A model generated the notes under the pieces. That model was not told where the DNA came from and did not search any database. It saw only the letters and a program-made list of their open reading frames with translations. Both the position numbers and the translations under genes were made by a program. 64,000 bases of DNA from Luteibacter rhizovicinus DSM 16549 (GTDB lineage: Bacteria; Pseudomonadota; Gammaproteobacteria; Xanthomonadales; Rhodanobacteraceae): positions 1,054,001-1,118,000 of the forward strand of contig NZ_CP017480.1 of the NCBI RefSeq assembly GCF_001887595.1, read 5' to 3'. Shown here in pieces: positions 1 through 8,845 of the stretch (position 1 is the first letter of the stretch; every line of letters begins with the position of its first letter).

Positions 1-59
1 ACGTTAGACCTGTCGGACTTAGCCGGTGATAAACGGCCACGTATCCGGTCAGCGGGCGG

Positions 60-824
60 TCATCCGCCTGTCTCGATCAGCATGAGAGGCTGACCGGACG
101 CGTCACGCCACCCCGACTGCAAGTCCAGCAATTGACGCACGGCCGGACAGAGCGCCTGCACCCGCGGCCTGAGCGCAGCCTCCAGCCTGGCAAGCACGCG
201 TGCCTGTCCGCCGGTGGATAGGTCGGCAACGCGGTCGCGCAGCGCAGCGGCACCGTCCAGATCCCCATTCATCGCCAGCTGCATCGCTTCGCTGCCAACG
301 TCCTGGCTGAGCACGGGCGTGATGTCGGAAACGATTTCCTGCGCGTAGGCGCGCATCGCATCGGCCTGCCAGTCGCGAGTGCTCTGGCTGGCAGCGATCC
401 GCCGCTTGATATCGGCGACACGACTGGCGAGCACCCGGTCGAGTTCGCCGCTGCTGAGCGACCCCGGCGATGCCCGGCCGGCCTCCTCCCGCACAGCGCG
501 CGCGGCAACGTCCACGCCATCGCTGGCGATCGCCTTGGCCTTGGGCACCAGGGCCCGGACGTCACGCTCGAACAGGGCAACACGATCCTGCTCGTCCGCA
601 CGCAGCGCCACGGCACGACCGTCCGTGGCGAGGCTACCGTCGTGCAGCCGGACGCTGTGCGGCGCCACCTCCGGGCGCTCGAACAGGAGGGCATCGGGAC
701 GGACCGTGAGGTCGTAAGTACTCGCAACCCCGCAGGACAGCTGGCCCACATCCTGAGCGGCGACGCCGCCCGCGGTGCAGACGGCGACGAAGGCAATCCA
801 CCAGCGGGCAGTCATCCGGGTCAC
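60..824 (-). CDS. DUF2884 (YggN-like) exported protein
   Basis: The 254-residue product begins with a short signal peptide (hydrophobic WWIAFVAVCTAGGVAA, cleavage near residue 23). It then shows the pattern I associate with the YggN/DUF2884 family: an early Cys, a segment like SVRLHDGSLATDG, and an RVALFERDVRALVPKAK helix region. The role of this family is not established. The start is uncertain. A GTG at 824 overlaps the upstream stop codon in a GTGA arrangement, while an in-frame ATG at 815 gives a tidier signal peptide. It is the last gene of a three-gene leftward set (peroxiredoxin, membrane protein, this gene), so it is probably co-transcribed with them. Confidence 0.65.
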   Translation of the reverse strand: MTRMTARWWIAFVAVCTAGGVAAQDVGQLSCGVASTYDLTVRPDALLFERPEVAPHSVRLHDGSLATDGRAVALRADEQDRVALFERDVRALVPKAKAIASDGVDVAARAVREEAGRASPGSLSSGELDRVLASRVADIKRRIAASQSTRDWQADAMRAYAQEIVSDITPVLSQDVGSEAMQLAMNGDLDGAAALRDRVADLSTGGQARVLARLEAALRPRVQALCPAVRQLLDLQSGWRDASGQPLMLIETGG

Positions 825-1363
825 AGGGCGGGTTGGGCGAACTGCTGCCTGACCGACACGCTACCGAGTGCCCAGGCCAGCCAGGCCAGCACGGGTACCG
901 AGACAGCCTTGAGCATGACCCCCACGAGGAGGATCGAACGCGCCTTCACGCCGCGGACGAGCAGTTCGGGCGGCAGACCTTCCTGGCCGAGCACCACGCC
1001 AATCTCCTGCCACTGATGGAAGGCGACCACCGCCGTGTAGATCGCCCAGACCGCCAGCACGCCGGCGACGACGCGCATGGCGCGCCGCCCCCATTCGCGC
1101 CAGCGCAGGGTTCCCAGCGCCAGCGCCATCACGGCAAAGGCGCCGAGCGAGTAGCTCAGCGACCAGGCCATCAGCACGCGCGGGTCGGGACCGCCCGCCG
1201 CCAGCGCCTCGGGGCTCATCGAGCCGATGGCGCCGGCCGCGATGACCGCGCCGTAGGTGTTGATCACGAAGCCGACCGCCGCCAGCAGCATCACCAGCCA
1301 GACCACGATGCGCCACGGCGCAAAGGGACGGGCATGGCGTGCGCCCTTGAGAGCCTTGAACAT
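821..1363 (-). CDS. Small multi-spanning membrane protein
   Basis: The 180-residue protein has about four hydrophobic segments, around residues 18-45, 66-85, 95-115 and 140-165, so it is an inner-membrane protein. I do not recognise a family or catalytic motif. It starts only 2 nt after the stop of the upstream peroxiredoxin gene, and its TGA overlaps the GTG of the downstream DUF2884 gene. This places it in the middle of a likely operon. Function unknown. Confidence 0.7.
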   Translation of the reverse strand: MFKALKGARHARPFAPWRIVVWLVMLLAAVGFVINTYGAVIAAGAIGSMSPEALAAGGPDPRVLMAWSLSYSLGAFAVMALALGTLRWREWGRRAMRVVAGVLAVWAIYTAVVAFHQWQEIGVVLGQEGLPPELLVRGVKARSILLVGVMLKAVSVPVLAWLAWALGSVSVRQQFAQPAL

Positions 1364-1365
1364 GC

Positions 1366-1899
1366 TCAGACGCCCGAACCCTTCAGCTGCTCGAGGTCAG
1401 CCAGCACCTGGCCGGAGTTCTTTTCCGGATCCACGTCCTTGTAGACCTTGGCGATCTTGCCGTTCGGGTCGATCAGGAAGGTCTCGCGGCGGGCGTACTT
1501 GCTGCCCTTCTCGTCGCTGAGCACGTCGTACTTCGTCGCCATGGCGCCATCGGCGTCGGAAAGGAGCGGGAACGGCACGTGGTACTTCGCGGCGAACTCG
1601 GCGTGCGACTTCACGTTGTCCAGGCTCACCCCGTACACCACGGCGCCAGCCTTATGCAGCTTGACGATGTCGTCGCGGAACGTGCAGACCTCGGTCGTGC
1701 AGCCGCCGGTGAAGTCCTTCGGATAGAAGTAGACCACCAGCCACTTGCCCTTCTCGGTGTCGAGGGTGTGCCACTCGCCCTTCTGGTCCTGCAGTTTGAA
1801 ATCGGGTGCCTTGTCGCCGACGGCGGGGCCGGTCGGGGCGGCAGCCCAGGCGGATACAGTGATCAGGCAAAGCGCGAGAAGCGTGGAGAGGCGACGCAT
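1366..1899 (-). CDS. Exported peroxiredoxin (BCP/AhpC-TSA type)
   Basis: The 177-residue thiol peroxidase carries the peroxidatic motif DFTGGCTTEVC: the first Cys is the peroxidatic residue and the second, five residues later, fits the resolving Cys of BCP-type (PrxQ) enzymes. The family reduces hydroperoxides using thioredoxin. The open frame extends upstream to 1995, but the ATG at 1899 has a GAGG ribosome-binding site 7 nt upstream and is followed by a signal peptide (MRRLSTLLALCLITVSAWAA). I therefore place the start there and predict export to the periplasm, which is less usual than the cytoplasmic BCP form. It is the first gene of the three-gene leftward set. Confidence 0.85.
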   Translation of the reverse strand: MRRLSTLLALCLITVSAWAAAPTGPAVGDKAPDFKLQDQKGEWHTLDTEKGKWLVVYFYPKDFTGGCTTEVCTFRDDIVKLHKAGAVVYGVSLDNVKSHAEFAAKYHVPFPLLSDADGAMATKYDVLSDEKGSKYARRETFLIDPNGKIAKVYKDVDPEKNSGQVLADLEQLKGSGV

Positions 1900-2003
1900 G
1901 GGGAAACCTCGATGGGTGGGAATCAGGGAAGTGTACTCGTCCGCGTGAATGCGGGTTCCTCTCGCTTCGGTTGCGAGCCAAAGGTCACGCGCCACCGATT
2001 CGC

Positions 2004-2033
2004 AAAAAAAAGGGGCGCCCCCGAGGGCGCCCC
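2004..2033 (-). terminator. Rho-independent terminator
   Basis: A perfect 9-bp GC stem (2012-2020 with 2025-2033, 4-nt loop) is followed on the minus strand by eight T residues (2011-2004). It lies 21 bp past the stop of the exported protein at 2055-2513 and should terminate that transcript. Confidence 0.9.
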
Positions 2034-2054
2034 TTGGTAACGCCGAGCTGGCGC

Positions 2055-2513
2055 TTACTTGCCGATCTTCTCGATCTCGAACTTGCTCAGGTCGACGCCG
2101 AGGTTGAAGCCGCGGCCCGTACCCGTCACGGCCAGCGAGACTTCGCCCTTGGTCATCGCGGCGCTCTCGGCGCTCTTCACGACACCGGCATTGGCACCGC
2201 CGCTGGCGTATTCGCCGTAGATCTCGCTGATGCCGTGGACATGGGTGAATTCACCCTTGCCGCCTTCGATGCTGAACTTGCCGGCGGTCAGGCCACCACC
2301 GCGGACGTGGATTTTCACGTCGGCGCTCTGGCCGTTATCGCAACGGACATGGCCCCGGCCATCGGCCTTCTTGTAGATCGCAGCCCAACCCGTGGTGCTG
2401 AACGTCATGTGGCACTTCACCTCGGCACTGCTATCCGCCTTGGCGGGCTGGACGGAGAAGGTACCTGCAGCGGCGAGAGCCAGGACAGCCAGACCGGTAA
2501 TGCGCTTGATCAT
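2055..2513 (-). CDS. Conserved exported protein, unknown function
   Basis: The 152-residue product has a clear signal peptide (MIKRITGLAVLALAAAGTFS, cleavage near residue 27 at KADS). The mature part is Gly-rich with two Cys in the N-terminal half, suggesting a small beta-rich periplasmic or secreted protein with one disulfide. I do not recognise the family. The frame is open upstream to 2720, but that extension reads as non-coding; the ATG at 2513 sits directly before the signal peptide. It is monocistronic, with its own strong terminator, and divergent from the universal stress gene. Confidence 0.75.
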   Translation of the reverse strand: MIKRITGLAVLALAAAGTFSVQPAKADSSAEVKCHMTFSTTGWAAIYKKADGRGHVRCDNGQSADVKIHVRGGGLTAGKFSIEGGKGEFTHVHGISEIYGEYASGGANAGVVKSAESAAMTKGEVSLAVTGTGRGFNLGVDLSKFEIEKIGK

Positions 2514-2706
2514 GTTCGTTTCTCCGTGGGTAGATGGCAGGAAGCTGCGAGATCGGATTCTGTACTCACGAATGTGAAGAAACACGGACGCCCCCGACGC
2601 CCGTTCAGGTAAGGCGAGGATTCGTGGAAGACCCGTGAACCGGCTCCCCGGGCCGGCTGTCGGCGGCTTACTATCGTTCCAACGCCGCGATTCGAAGGGG
2701 AAACGC

Positions 2707-3123
2707 ATGCCCAAGCACATCCTGGTCGGCTACGACGGCTCCGAAACCGCCCGCCGCGCCTATCTTTTCGCCCTGGAACTGGCGGCCTGCGCGGGCGCCC
2801 GGGTGCATGTCGTCTCCGTCCTGCAGGTGGACAACGGCGCCGATACGGCCGCGCTGATGATGACCGAGAGCAATGGCCGGGGGCGCCAGGAGGCGCTGGA
2901 GGCCGAGGTGAAGGCCCTGAAGCCGGAAGCAGGGGTGCCCGTCACGGTCGATCTCATCCACGGCAGCCCGGGCGACGCCCTGCTCTCATACGTACCCCGG
3001 CACGGGGTCGACCACATCGTCATCGGGCACACCGAACGCGGCGCCCTGGCCCGCTGGCTGGTGGGTTCGACCTCCACCGATGTGCTGGCCAAGGCCCACG
3101 TGCCGGTGACGGTGGTTCGCTGA
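2707..3123 (+). CDS. Universal stress protein (UspA family)
   Basis: The 138-residue single-domain Usp opens with the typical MPKHILVGYDGSE strand and ends with HVPVTVVR. The nucleotide loop IGHTERG...VGST keeps the outer Gly residues of the G-2x-G-9x-G(S/T) ATP motif, 13 residues apart, but the middle Gly is displaced, so ATP binding is likely but not certain. The start is the ATG at 2707; the frame is open further upstream to 2635. Proteins of this family are cytoplasmic and respond to growth arrest and stress. Confidence 0.88.
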   Translation: MPKHILVGYDGSETARRAYLFALELAACAGARVHVVSVLQVDNGADTAALMMTESNGRGRQEALEAEVKALKPEAGVPVTVDLIHGSPGDALLSYVPRHGVDHIVIGHTERGALARWLVGSTSTDVLAKAHVPVTVVR

Positions 3124-3217
3124 CCGCAAGGATGCCGCGTAGCCAGGCCTGCCCGGCTTTGTCACAATTCGGTCAGATGCCCTCAGGGCGATAAGACAAA
3201 GCGATCGGGGAAAACGC

Positions 3218-4039
3218 GTGAGCTACGCCGCCACCTTGCCATGGACGCTTGAAAAACTGGACCTCTCTCGTATCGACGTCGAGAAGGTCAGGCACAACGA
3301 AGACCTGTTCCTCCTGCTTTGCAGCTCGTCGTTCGTCGAGAGCGGCTCGGACCTGTACACGCATCTCCTGGTCGACCATTTCGCCGGCGACGAGACGCTG
3401 CAGGCGTGGCTTCGCGATCACTGGGAACACGAGGAAATGCAGCACGGCCGTGCGCTGGCGGCTTACGTACGCCACGTCTGGCCGGAGTTCGACTGGGAAA
3501 CCGGTTTCCGCAACTTCTTCGCACACTACGGTTCGGTCTGCACACCGGATGAGCTCGAACCCAACCGGGGCCTGGAGCTCGCCGCGCGCTGCGTCGTCGA
3601 AACGGGTACCGCGAGCCTCTATCGCGCACTCAACGAAGTGACCGATGAGCCGGTGCTGCGGGAACTGACGAACTACATCAAGAGCGATGAAGTCCGTCAT
3701 TACAAGAACTTCTACCAGCACTTCCGCATCTATCGCGAGCGCGACAAGATCGGCCGCTTCAGCACGCTGCGCACCTTGCTCAAGCGGCTCAGCGAGATCA
3801 AGAACGAAGACAGCGACATCGCGCTGCGTCACGTCTTCAACGTGCGCCATCCGGACAAGGCGCACGACGACGCGGAGTTCCGCCGCATCGCCGGACGCGC
3901 GGAGGGCCTTCTCAAGAAGCACCTCCCCGCCGAGATGACGGTGAAGATGCTCCTACGCCCGCTCGATCTTCCCGCCCGGCTCAACACCATGCTGGAGTGG
4001 CCGCTGACCCGCATCACCGAGAAGCTCTTTCTGCACTGA
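3218..4039 (+). CDS. Ferritin-like diiron-fold protein
   Basis: The 273-residue, strongly helical protein contains two acidic/His motifs typical of ferritin-like four-helix bundles: WEHEEMQHGRALAAY near residues 69-83 and KSDEVRHYKNFYQHF near residues 154-168. A further Glu-rich helix around residue 127 (CVVETGTASLYRAL) supplies more potential iron ligands. This suggests a diiron oxidase- or hydroxylase-like protein; the substrate is unknown. The start is GTG at 3218; I see no in-frame ATG that would keep the conserved N-terminus. Confidence 0.72.
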   Translation: MSYAATLPWTLEKLDLSRIDVEKVRHNEDLFLLLCSSSFVESGSDLYTHLLVDHFAGDETLQAWLRDHWEHEEMQHGRALAAYVRHVWPEFDWETGFRNFFAHYGSVCTPDELEPNRGLELAARCVVETGTASLYRALNEVTDEPVLRELTNYIKSDEVRHYKNFYQHFRIYRERDKIGRFSTLRTLLKRLSEIKNEDSDIALRHVFNVRHPDKAHDDAEFRRIAGRAEGLLKKHLPAEMTVKMLLRPLDLPARLNTMLEWPLTRITEKLFLH

Positions 4040-4052
4040 AGCACCCCGCCCC

Positions 4053-4096
4053 ACCGATGAATCGTCCGCTCGCTGTAGGAGCCGATTCATCGGCGA
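4053..4096. repeat. REP-like inverted pair
   Basis: A full copy of the window's REP family (4074-4096) is preceded by a shorter inverted copy (4053-4064). They sit in the gap between the convergent ferritin-like and lipoprotein genes. The flank GGGTGCTAGCC after the core is shared with the copies near 16.9 kb and 59.8 kb. Confidence 0.8.
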
Positions 4097-4115
4097 TAGG
4101 GTGCTAGCCCAGGCG

Positions 4116-4829
4116 TCACTTCTTCTTGGGAAGCGGCGCCCACTTCTCCCCGTCATAACCACCCGTATCGAAAGTCAGCGTCGTCTCCCCCCGGCTCACC
4201 GTCACCACATCGATCGTCAGCCGCTTGGTCTTCGCCATGTCCTTGATGAACTGCGGGTCGTTGCGGAAGATCAGCGCCGGCTCGCCCGTCGGCGGGCGGA
4301 AAGCCTTCAGCGTCTTCGGCTTGCCGTCGAAGGTCGCCTTGAGCGTGCAGTCGCCCTTGCAGACAAAGCCCTTCCCCGTCGTCGCGTAGAGGAAGACGGT
4401 CTGGCCCCAATCAGTATGACGACGCAGGATCAGCCGAACTGACGCCTCGCCGGTGGGCAGGGTCGACTGGATGGTCGCCGTGCTCTGCGTACCGCCCTGC
4501 ATGGGCGAGGTCTGGTAGAGCCACAAGGCGGTCAGGCGCGCCTTCTCGCTGGTGGCCTTGTAGTTCGTCTCGAGGTTGTCGAGGGTCTTCTTCACCTCGG
4601 CCGCCGCCGGGGTTTCGGGGTACTTGTCGACGATTTCGTGGCCGAGCTGCACCGCCGGGCCGTCGTTGTGCAGCTTCAGCAGCTGCTGGTAAGTCTCCAG
4701 CTTCTTCGCCGCTTCGTCGGCCCGGTTGTCCACGGGCGCCTGCTGCGTGGTCTGGGCGTCGGGCTGCTGCGAGCAGGCGGCCACGGTGGCAGTGGCGAGG
4801 AGAACGGCGAGCGGAGCGAAACGGCGCAT
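4116..4829 (-). CDS. Putative lipoprotein, unknown function
   Basis: The 237-residue product has a lipoprotein signal peptide: MRRFAPLAVLLATATVAAC, with the lipobox Cys at residue 19. A Gln/Asp-rich linker, a helical region (residues 35-90) and a mostly beta C-terminal half follow. The helical part resembles a short TPR-like stretch; no catalytic motif is visible and I do not recognise a family. The start at 4829 is chosen for the lipobox; the frame is open to 4889. Confidence 0.7.
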   Translation of the reverse strand: MRRFAPLAVLLATATVAACSQQPDAQTTQQAPVDNRADEAAKKLETYQQLLKLHNDGPAVQLGHEIVDKYPETPAAAEVKKTLDNLETNYKATSEKARLTALWLYQTSPMQGGTQSTATIQSTLPTGEASVRLILRRHTDWGQTVFLYATTGKGFVCKGDCTLKATFDGKPKTLKAFRPPTGEPALIFRNDPQFIKDMAKTKRLTIDVVTVSRGETTLTFDTGGYDGEKWAPLPKKK

Positions 4830-4927
4830 GGCGAAAGCATCCCGGAAGTACGAAGCCCTAGCTTCGCCCCTGGGCGCGGCCGCTGGCAAGGCGGGCGTAG
4901 AATCGCCCGACTCCCCAAGGATCCCTC

Positions 4928-6187
4928 ATGCCTTCGTCGTCCCCCGAAGCCGTCTCCCTTCTGCGCCATCGCGCCTTCATGCAGTTCTGGTTCGCCAAGA
5001 ACGCCTCCAGTTTCGGTTTCCAGATGATGTCGGTCGCGGTCGGCTGGCAGATCTACGAGATCACCCATCGCGCCCTCGACCTCGGCCTCATCGGCCTCGT
5101 CCAGTTCGTCCCCTCGGTGCTGCTCGCCCTGCCCGCCGGCCACGTGGCCGACCAGTTCGACCGTCGCCGCATCGTCACCATCTGCCAGTCCATCGAGTGG
5201 CTGGCCATCGCACTGCTTGCCGTGTTCAGCCTCACCGGGCACATCAACGAGGTCGGTATCCTGGCCCTGGTCTTCGTGGTCGGCGTCGGCAAGGCCTTCG
5301 AGTTTCCGGCCCTGCAATCGATGCTCCCGGCGATCGTGCCACCCGCCGTATTGCCCCGGGCGATGGCCTCCACCGCCTCGGCGGGCCAGGCAGCGATGAT
5401 CGCCGGCCCTGCCCTGGGTGGTCTCCTTTATGTCGCCGGGCCCGGCACGGTCTATGCGGTGTCCGCGGTGCTCTACCTCGTCGCGCTGACCCTGATGTCG
5501 CGTCTGTCCTACGACCACCAGCCGCCCCGCCGCGAGCCGGCGACGCTGAAGACTCTGTTCGCCGGGGTCCACTTCATCCGCCATCGGCCCGCCGTCTTCG
5601 GCGTGATCTCCCTGGATCTGTTCGCGGTGCTGCTGGGTGGCGCCACGGCCCTGCTGCCCATCTTCGCCAGGGACATCCTGCATACCGGCCCCTGGGGCCT
5701 CGGCCTGCTCCGCGCGGCGCCTGCGGTAGGCGCCCTGCTGATGTCCGTGTGGCTCGCTCACAACAGCCTGACCCGGCGGGTCGGGCCGATCATGTTCGCC
5801 TCCGTGGCGGGCTTCGGTGTCGCGACCATCGCCTTCGCCCTCTCGTCGACGCTCTGGGTGTCGCTAATCGCCCTGTTCGCCCTGGGCGCCTTCGACATGG
5901 TCAGCATGGTCATTCGCGGCGCACTGGTCCAGCTGGAGACCCCTGACGACATGCGCGGCCGGGTCAGTGCGGTCAATGCCATCTTCATCAATACCTCCAA
6001 CCAGCTCGGGGAGTTCGAGTCCGGCATACTCGCCGCCGCCCTCGGTGCAGTAAATGCCACGCTTATCGGCGGCATCGGCACCCTGGTCGTGGTCGGCCTG
6101 TGGACCTGGTGGTTCCCCTCCCTGCGGCGTCGCCAGGGCCTGGTATCGGACCCCGAGCCGATCGAAGGCGCCAGCAGCACGATCTGA
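4928..6187 (+). CDS. MFS transporter (EntS/DHA3-like exporter)
   Basis: The 419-residue protein has about 12 hydrophobic segments and the MFS loop 2-3 signature region (GHVADQFDRRRIV, residues 76-88). Overall length and the fusion-free architecture match the MFS_3/DHA3 group that includes the enterobactin exporter EntS and macrolide pumps. The substrate cannot be inferred. It lies divergently from the lipoprotein gene and 60 bp upstream of the thioredoxin-fold gene. Confidence 0.82.
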   Translation: MPSSSPEAVSLLRHRAFMQFWFAKNASSFGFQMMSVAVGWQIYEITHRALDLGLIGLVQFVPSVLLALPAGHVADQFDRRRIVTICQSIEWLAIALLAVFSLTGHINEVGILALVFVVGVGKAFEFPALQSMLPAIVPPAVLPRAMASTASAGQAAMIAGPALGGLLYVAGPGTVYAVSAVLYLVALTLMSRLSYDHQPPRREPATLKTLFAGVHFIRHRPAVFGVISLDLFAVLLGGATALLPIFARDILHTGPWGLGLLRAAPAVGALLMSVWLAHNSLTRRVGPIMFASVAGFGVATIAFALSSTLWVSLIALFALGAFDMVSMVIRGALVQLETPDDMRGRVSAVNAIFINTSNQLGEFESGILAAALGAVNATLIGGIGTLVVVGLWTWWFPSLRRRQGLVSDPEPIEGASSTI

Positions 6188-6247
6188 CATCTCGTCGAAA
6201 ACGTGCTAATAAAGTGGACGTCTATACCGCCAAAGGGGACGTTCACG

Positions 6248-7549
6248 ATGAAGCGCCTGCTCGCCGCCGCTCTTCTCACCCTCATTGCACCGGCCTACGC
6301 CGCGCACGAGGGTCCCGCCAGTCTCGATGCCGCACTTGCCCAGGGCAAGCGCGAGCACAAGCCGGTGCTGGTCGATTTCCAGGCGGTCTGGTGTTACTCG
6401 TGTTACTACATGGCCAGCCACGTCCTTAACGGCAAGGAGTGGAACGATCTGGAAAAGAAGATCGTTTTTTACGAGGCCGACGCGGACAAACCCGCCGACA
6501 AGGCATGGATGAACAAGCTCAACGTTCACTTCCTTCCGACCTATGTCGCCATCGGCCCGGATGGAGAGGAGCTGGGACGCATCCTCGCCGAGCAACCGCG
6601 CGAGAAGTTCTATCCGCAGGTCGCCGCGCTGCTCTCCGGTGACGCGCGCCTGTCGCACCAGAAAGACGAAGCGGTGAAAGGATCGCTTGCCTCGGTCGCC
6701 GAGGTGCTCGATACGTACCAGCAGCGTTACCAGGGCAAGGAAGGCATGGCCTGGTTCGATACCCTCCCATCGATGGTTCGTAACGTGTCCGACCAGGACA
6801 AGCGCGTCGCACTGGCCAAGCAGAAGTTGCTGCTTCTCGAAGGCAAGGCCGACAAGAACGACGCGGCCATCGCCTCGGCAGCGACCAAGGTGCTCGCCGG
6901 CAATATCGGCTGCGACCGACCGTACGTACTGGATGACCTGATCGGTGCCACGGCCGCGCAGCCACCGGCAACACGACAGGCCTCGCTCTCGCCGCAGAAG
7001 CCGGCGTTCGACGAGTACTTGTCCACGCAGATCTTCGTGGCTTCGCCGACCTGCGCCGATCAGCGCAGTGCCGTCCTCACCGCCGCCGATCTCGACGCCG
7101 CCATCGGCGATACGGCCGGCGAGCAAGCGGTATTGCGCAAGGCGATCGACCTCAGCCGCGAGAAGCTTCACGGCGATCTCAAGAGCGACCGCAATCTCGC
7201 GGATAACCTTCGCGTGTACCTGGTTCGAGCCAAGGCCGGCGATGAGCTGGACACCCTGGAAAAGCAACTGATCGCCGCTTATCCGAGCGACTACGTCTAC
7301 AACTATCGTTACGGGCGTCGTCTCGTCGAGAGCGGAAAATTCGCGGAAGGTCTGCCCTACCTCGAAGCCGCGGCGAAGAAGGCCTACGGTGCGAACACGA
7401 TCAGCGTGGCAACGTATCGGGTGAAGGCATTGCACGCGCTGAATCGCGATGCCGAGGCGCGCAAACTCGTCGCCACGACAGTAGCGGCACAAGGCGCCGC
7501 CTTCCCCGAACAAACCAAGAAGCTGCAGGAAACCCTACCGTCAGCGTGA
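6248..7549 (+). CDS. Exported thioredoxin-fold protein with long C-terminal domain
   Basis: The 433-residue product has a signal peptide (MKRLLAAALLTLIAPAYAA). A thioredoxin-like domain at residues 25-135 follows; its redox motif is WCYSCYYM and it has the cis-Pro loop LPTYVAI. The C-terminal 300 residues are helical with TPR-like stretches (for example YRYGRRLVESGKFAEGLPYLEAA) and extra Cys. A role in periplasmic disulfide exchange is inferred. An AAAGGGG ribosome-binding site places the start at the ATG at 6248 rather than 6203. Confidence 0.78.
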   Translation: MKRLLAAALLTLIAPAYAAHEGPASLDAALAQGKREHKPVLVDFQAVWCYSCYYMASHVLNGKEWNDLEKKIVFYEADADKPADKAWMNKLNVHFLPTYVAIGPDGEELGRILAEQPREKFYPQVAALLSGDARLSHQKDEAVKGSLASVAEVLDTYQQRYQGKEGMAWFDTLPSMVRNVSDQDKRVALAKQKLLLLEGKADKNDAAIASAATKVLAGNIGCDRPYVLDDLIGATAAQPPATRQASLSPQKPAFDEYLSTQIFVASPTCADQRSAVLTAADLDAAIGDTAGEQAVLRKAIDLSREKLHGDLKSDRNLADNLRVYLVRAKAGDELDTLEKQLIAAYPSDYVYNYRYGRRLVESGKFAEGLPYLEAAAKKAYGANTISVATYRVKALHALNRDAEARKLVATTVAAQGAAFPEQTKKLQETLPSA

Positions 7550-7555
7550 TGCCAT

Positions 7556-7629
7556 TGTGGGAGCCGCTTCAGCGGCGAATCGGTCTGGCTTCGCAGCTAT
7601 GCCTCGTCGCCGCTGAAGCGGCTCCCACA
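7556..7629. repeat. REP-like inverted pair, terminator-like
   Basis: Two copies of the REP core (7556-7579 and, inverted, 7607-7629) can pair into a long stem with a 27-nt loop. The stem lies directly after the thioredoxin-fold gene and before the convergent DUF3247 gene. This copy carries the GCTTCAGC variant centre instead of GATTCATC. Confidence 0.82.
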
Positions 7630-7648
7630 GGTCGACTGCATCGGTGGC

Positions 7649-7957
7649 TCACGTCTGCGACGTGCCATAACCCACCGAATCCAGATGCTCGACCCGCGCG
7701 ATGGTGTCCAGCGACACTGTCGCCGACCAGTCGGGGCGGTCATTGTCGATCAGCTTGACCACGCCGTTGATGCCTTCCGTTCCATCGCCGTCGACAAAGG
7801 TTTGCGTTGTGGGAACAACCGCCACGATGCCTTGCATCGTCGAGCCATCCTGCAGATGAAGAATGACCTTGGCGTTGTCACGGAGCTCGTGAATCAGCGC
7901 CTGCAGTCGCCCAATCGTGCCCTTGTCGGTATGAATCGTGTCGGCTTCGCGGCCCAT
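7649..7957 (-). CDS. DUF3247 family protein (Sm-like fold)
   Basis: The 102-residue cytoplasmic protein has the layout of the Xanthomonadales DUF3247 family: TDKGTIGRLQALIHEL, then VILHLQDGSTMQGIVAV, then FVDGDGTEGINGVVKL. A xanthomonad member is reported to have a variant Sm-like beta fold, which fits the strand pattern here; the biochemical role is unknown. It is divergent from the GST gene. Confidence 0.8.
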   Translation of the reverse strand: MGREADTIHTDKGTIGRLQALIHELRDNAKVILHLQDGSTMQGIVAVVPTTQTFVDGDGTEGINGVVKLIDNDRPDWSATVSLDTIARVEHLDSVGYGTSQT

Positions 7958-8064
7958 GTCGATGTCCTCGTGGTGTCAGACCGCCGACGCTACTCGCCGC
8001 CCGTCGATGGAATGTGCACGCGGCGCGCTGCTACGCTGCGCCCTCTTCCACATCCGGGCCGGCC

Positions 8065-8733
8065 ATGATCATCGTCCATCACCTAAACAACTCGCGCTCC
8101 CAGCGCGTCCTCTGGCTGCTGGAGGAACTTGGCCTGCCCTACGAGATCGTCCGCTACCAGCGCGATCCGAAGACCATGTTGGCTCCTAAGGAACTCCGCG
8201 CCATCCACCCGCTCGGTAAGTCGCCCATCCTCCAGGACGGCGATGTCACCCTGGCCGAGTCCGGCGCCATCGTGGAATACCTGCTTGAACGTTACGGCCA
8301 GGGGCGCCTGAAACCCGCCGTTGGCAGTGCCGATTGGCTGCGTTTCGTCTATTTCCTGCACTACGCCGAAGGCTCAGCCATGCCGCCGCTGCTGCTCAAG
8401 CTGGTCTTCGTCCGCATGGAGACGGCGCCGGTCCCGTTCTTCGCCAAGCCGGTGGCCCGGATGCTGGCCAAGGGCGCGCAGAAGGCCTTTGTCGATCCGC
8501 AGCTCAAGCTGCACCTGGACTACATGGAAGGCGAAATCGGCAAGTCCGAGTGGTTCGCGGGTAGCGAGTTCACGGCAGCGGACATCCAGATGAGTTTTCC
8601 GCTGGAGGCCGCCGCCAGTCGAGGCGGCCTCGACGCCCCCCGGCCGAAGCTGCATGCCTTCCTCGAGCGCATCCACGCACGCCCGGCGTACCAGGCGGCG
8701 CTCGCCAAGGGCGGCAAGTACGATTTCGCATGA
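8065..8733 (+). CDS. Glutathione S-transferase family protein
   Basis: The 222-residue cytoplasmic protein has the thioredoxin-like N-terminal GST domain (residues 1-80: MIIVHHLNNSRSQRVLWLLE, then GKSPILQDGDVTLAESGAIV with the Glu-Ser glutathione-binding pair). A helical C-terminal domain contains the FTAADIQMSFPLE N-capping motif. Length and motifs fit a typical bacterial GST. The ATG at 8065 is preferred over 8014 because the domain begins exactly there. Confidence 0.88.
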   Translation: MIIVHHLNNSRSQRVLWLLEELGLPYEIVRYQRDPKTMLAPKELRAIHPLGKSPILQDGDVTLAESGAIVEYLLERYGQGRLKPAVGSADWLRFVYFLHYAEGSAMPPLLLKLVFVRMETAPVPFFAKPVARMLAKGAQKAFVDPQLKLHLDYMEGEIGKSEWFAGSEFTAADIQMSFPLEAAASRGGLDAPRPKLHAFLERIHARPAYQAALAKGGKYDFA

Positions 8734-8845
8734 GATTGACCAGCCTGAATCCCTGTTCAATCCGCCACTTGCCCATTTACACGACCCTCACGACTCGGGC
8801 CGCAAAGTCGATTCCCGTCAGCAACGCTTGAGAGGGAGCCATCCA

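Noticed and set aside
6206..7513. Minus-strand frame of 435 codons opposite the thioredoxin-fold gene
   Set aside because: The plus strand shows a signal peptide, WCYSC motif and ribosome-binding site; the minus frame shows none.
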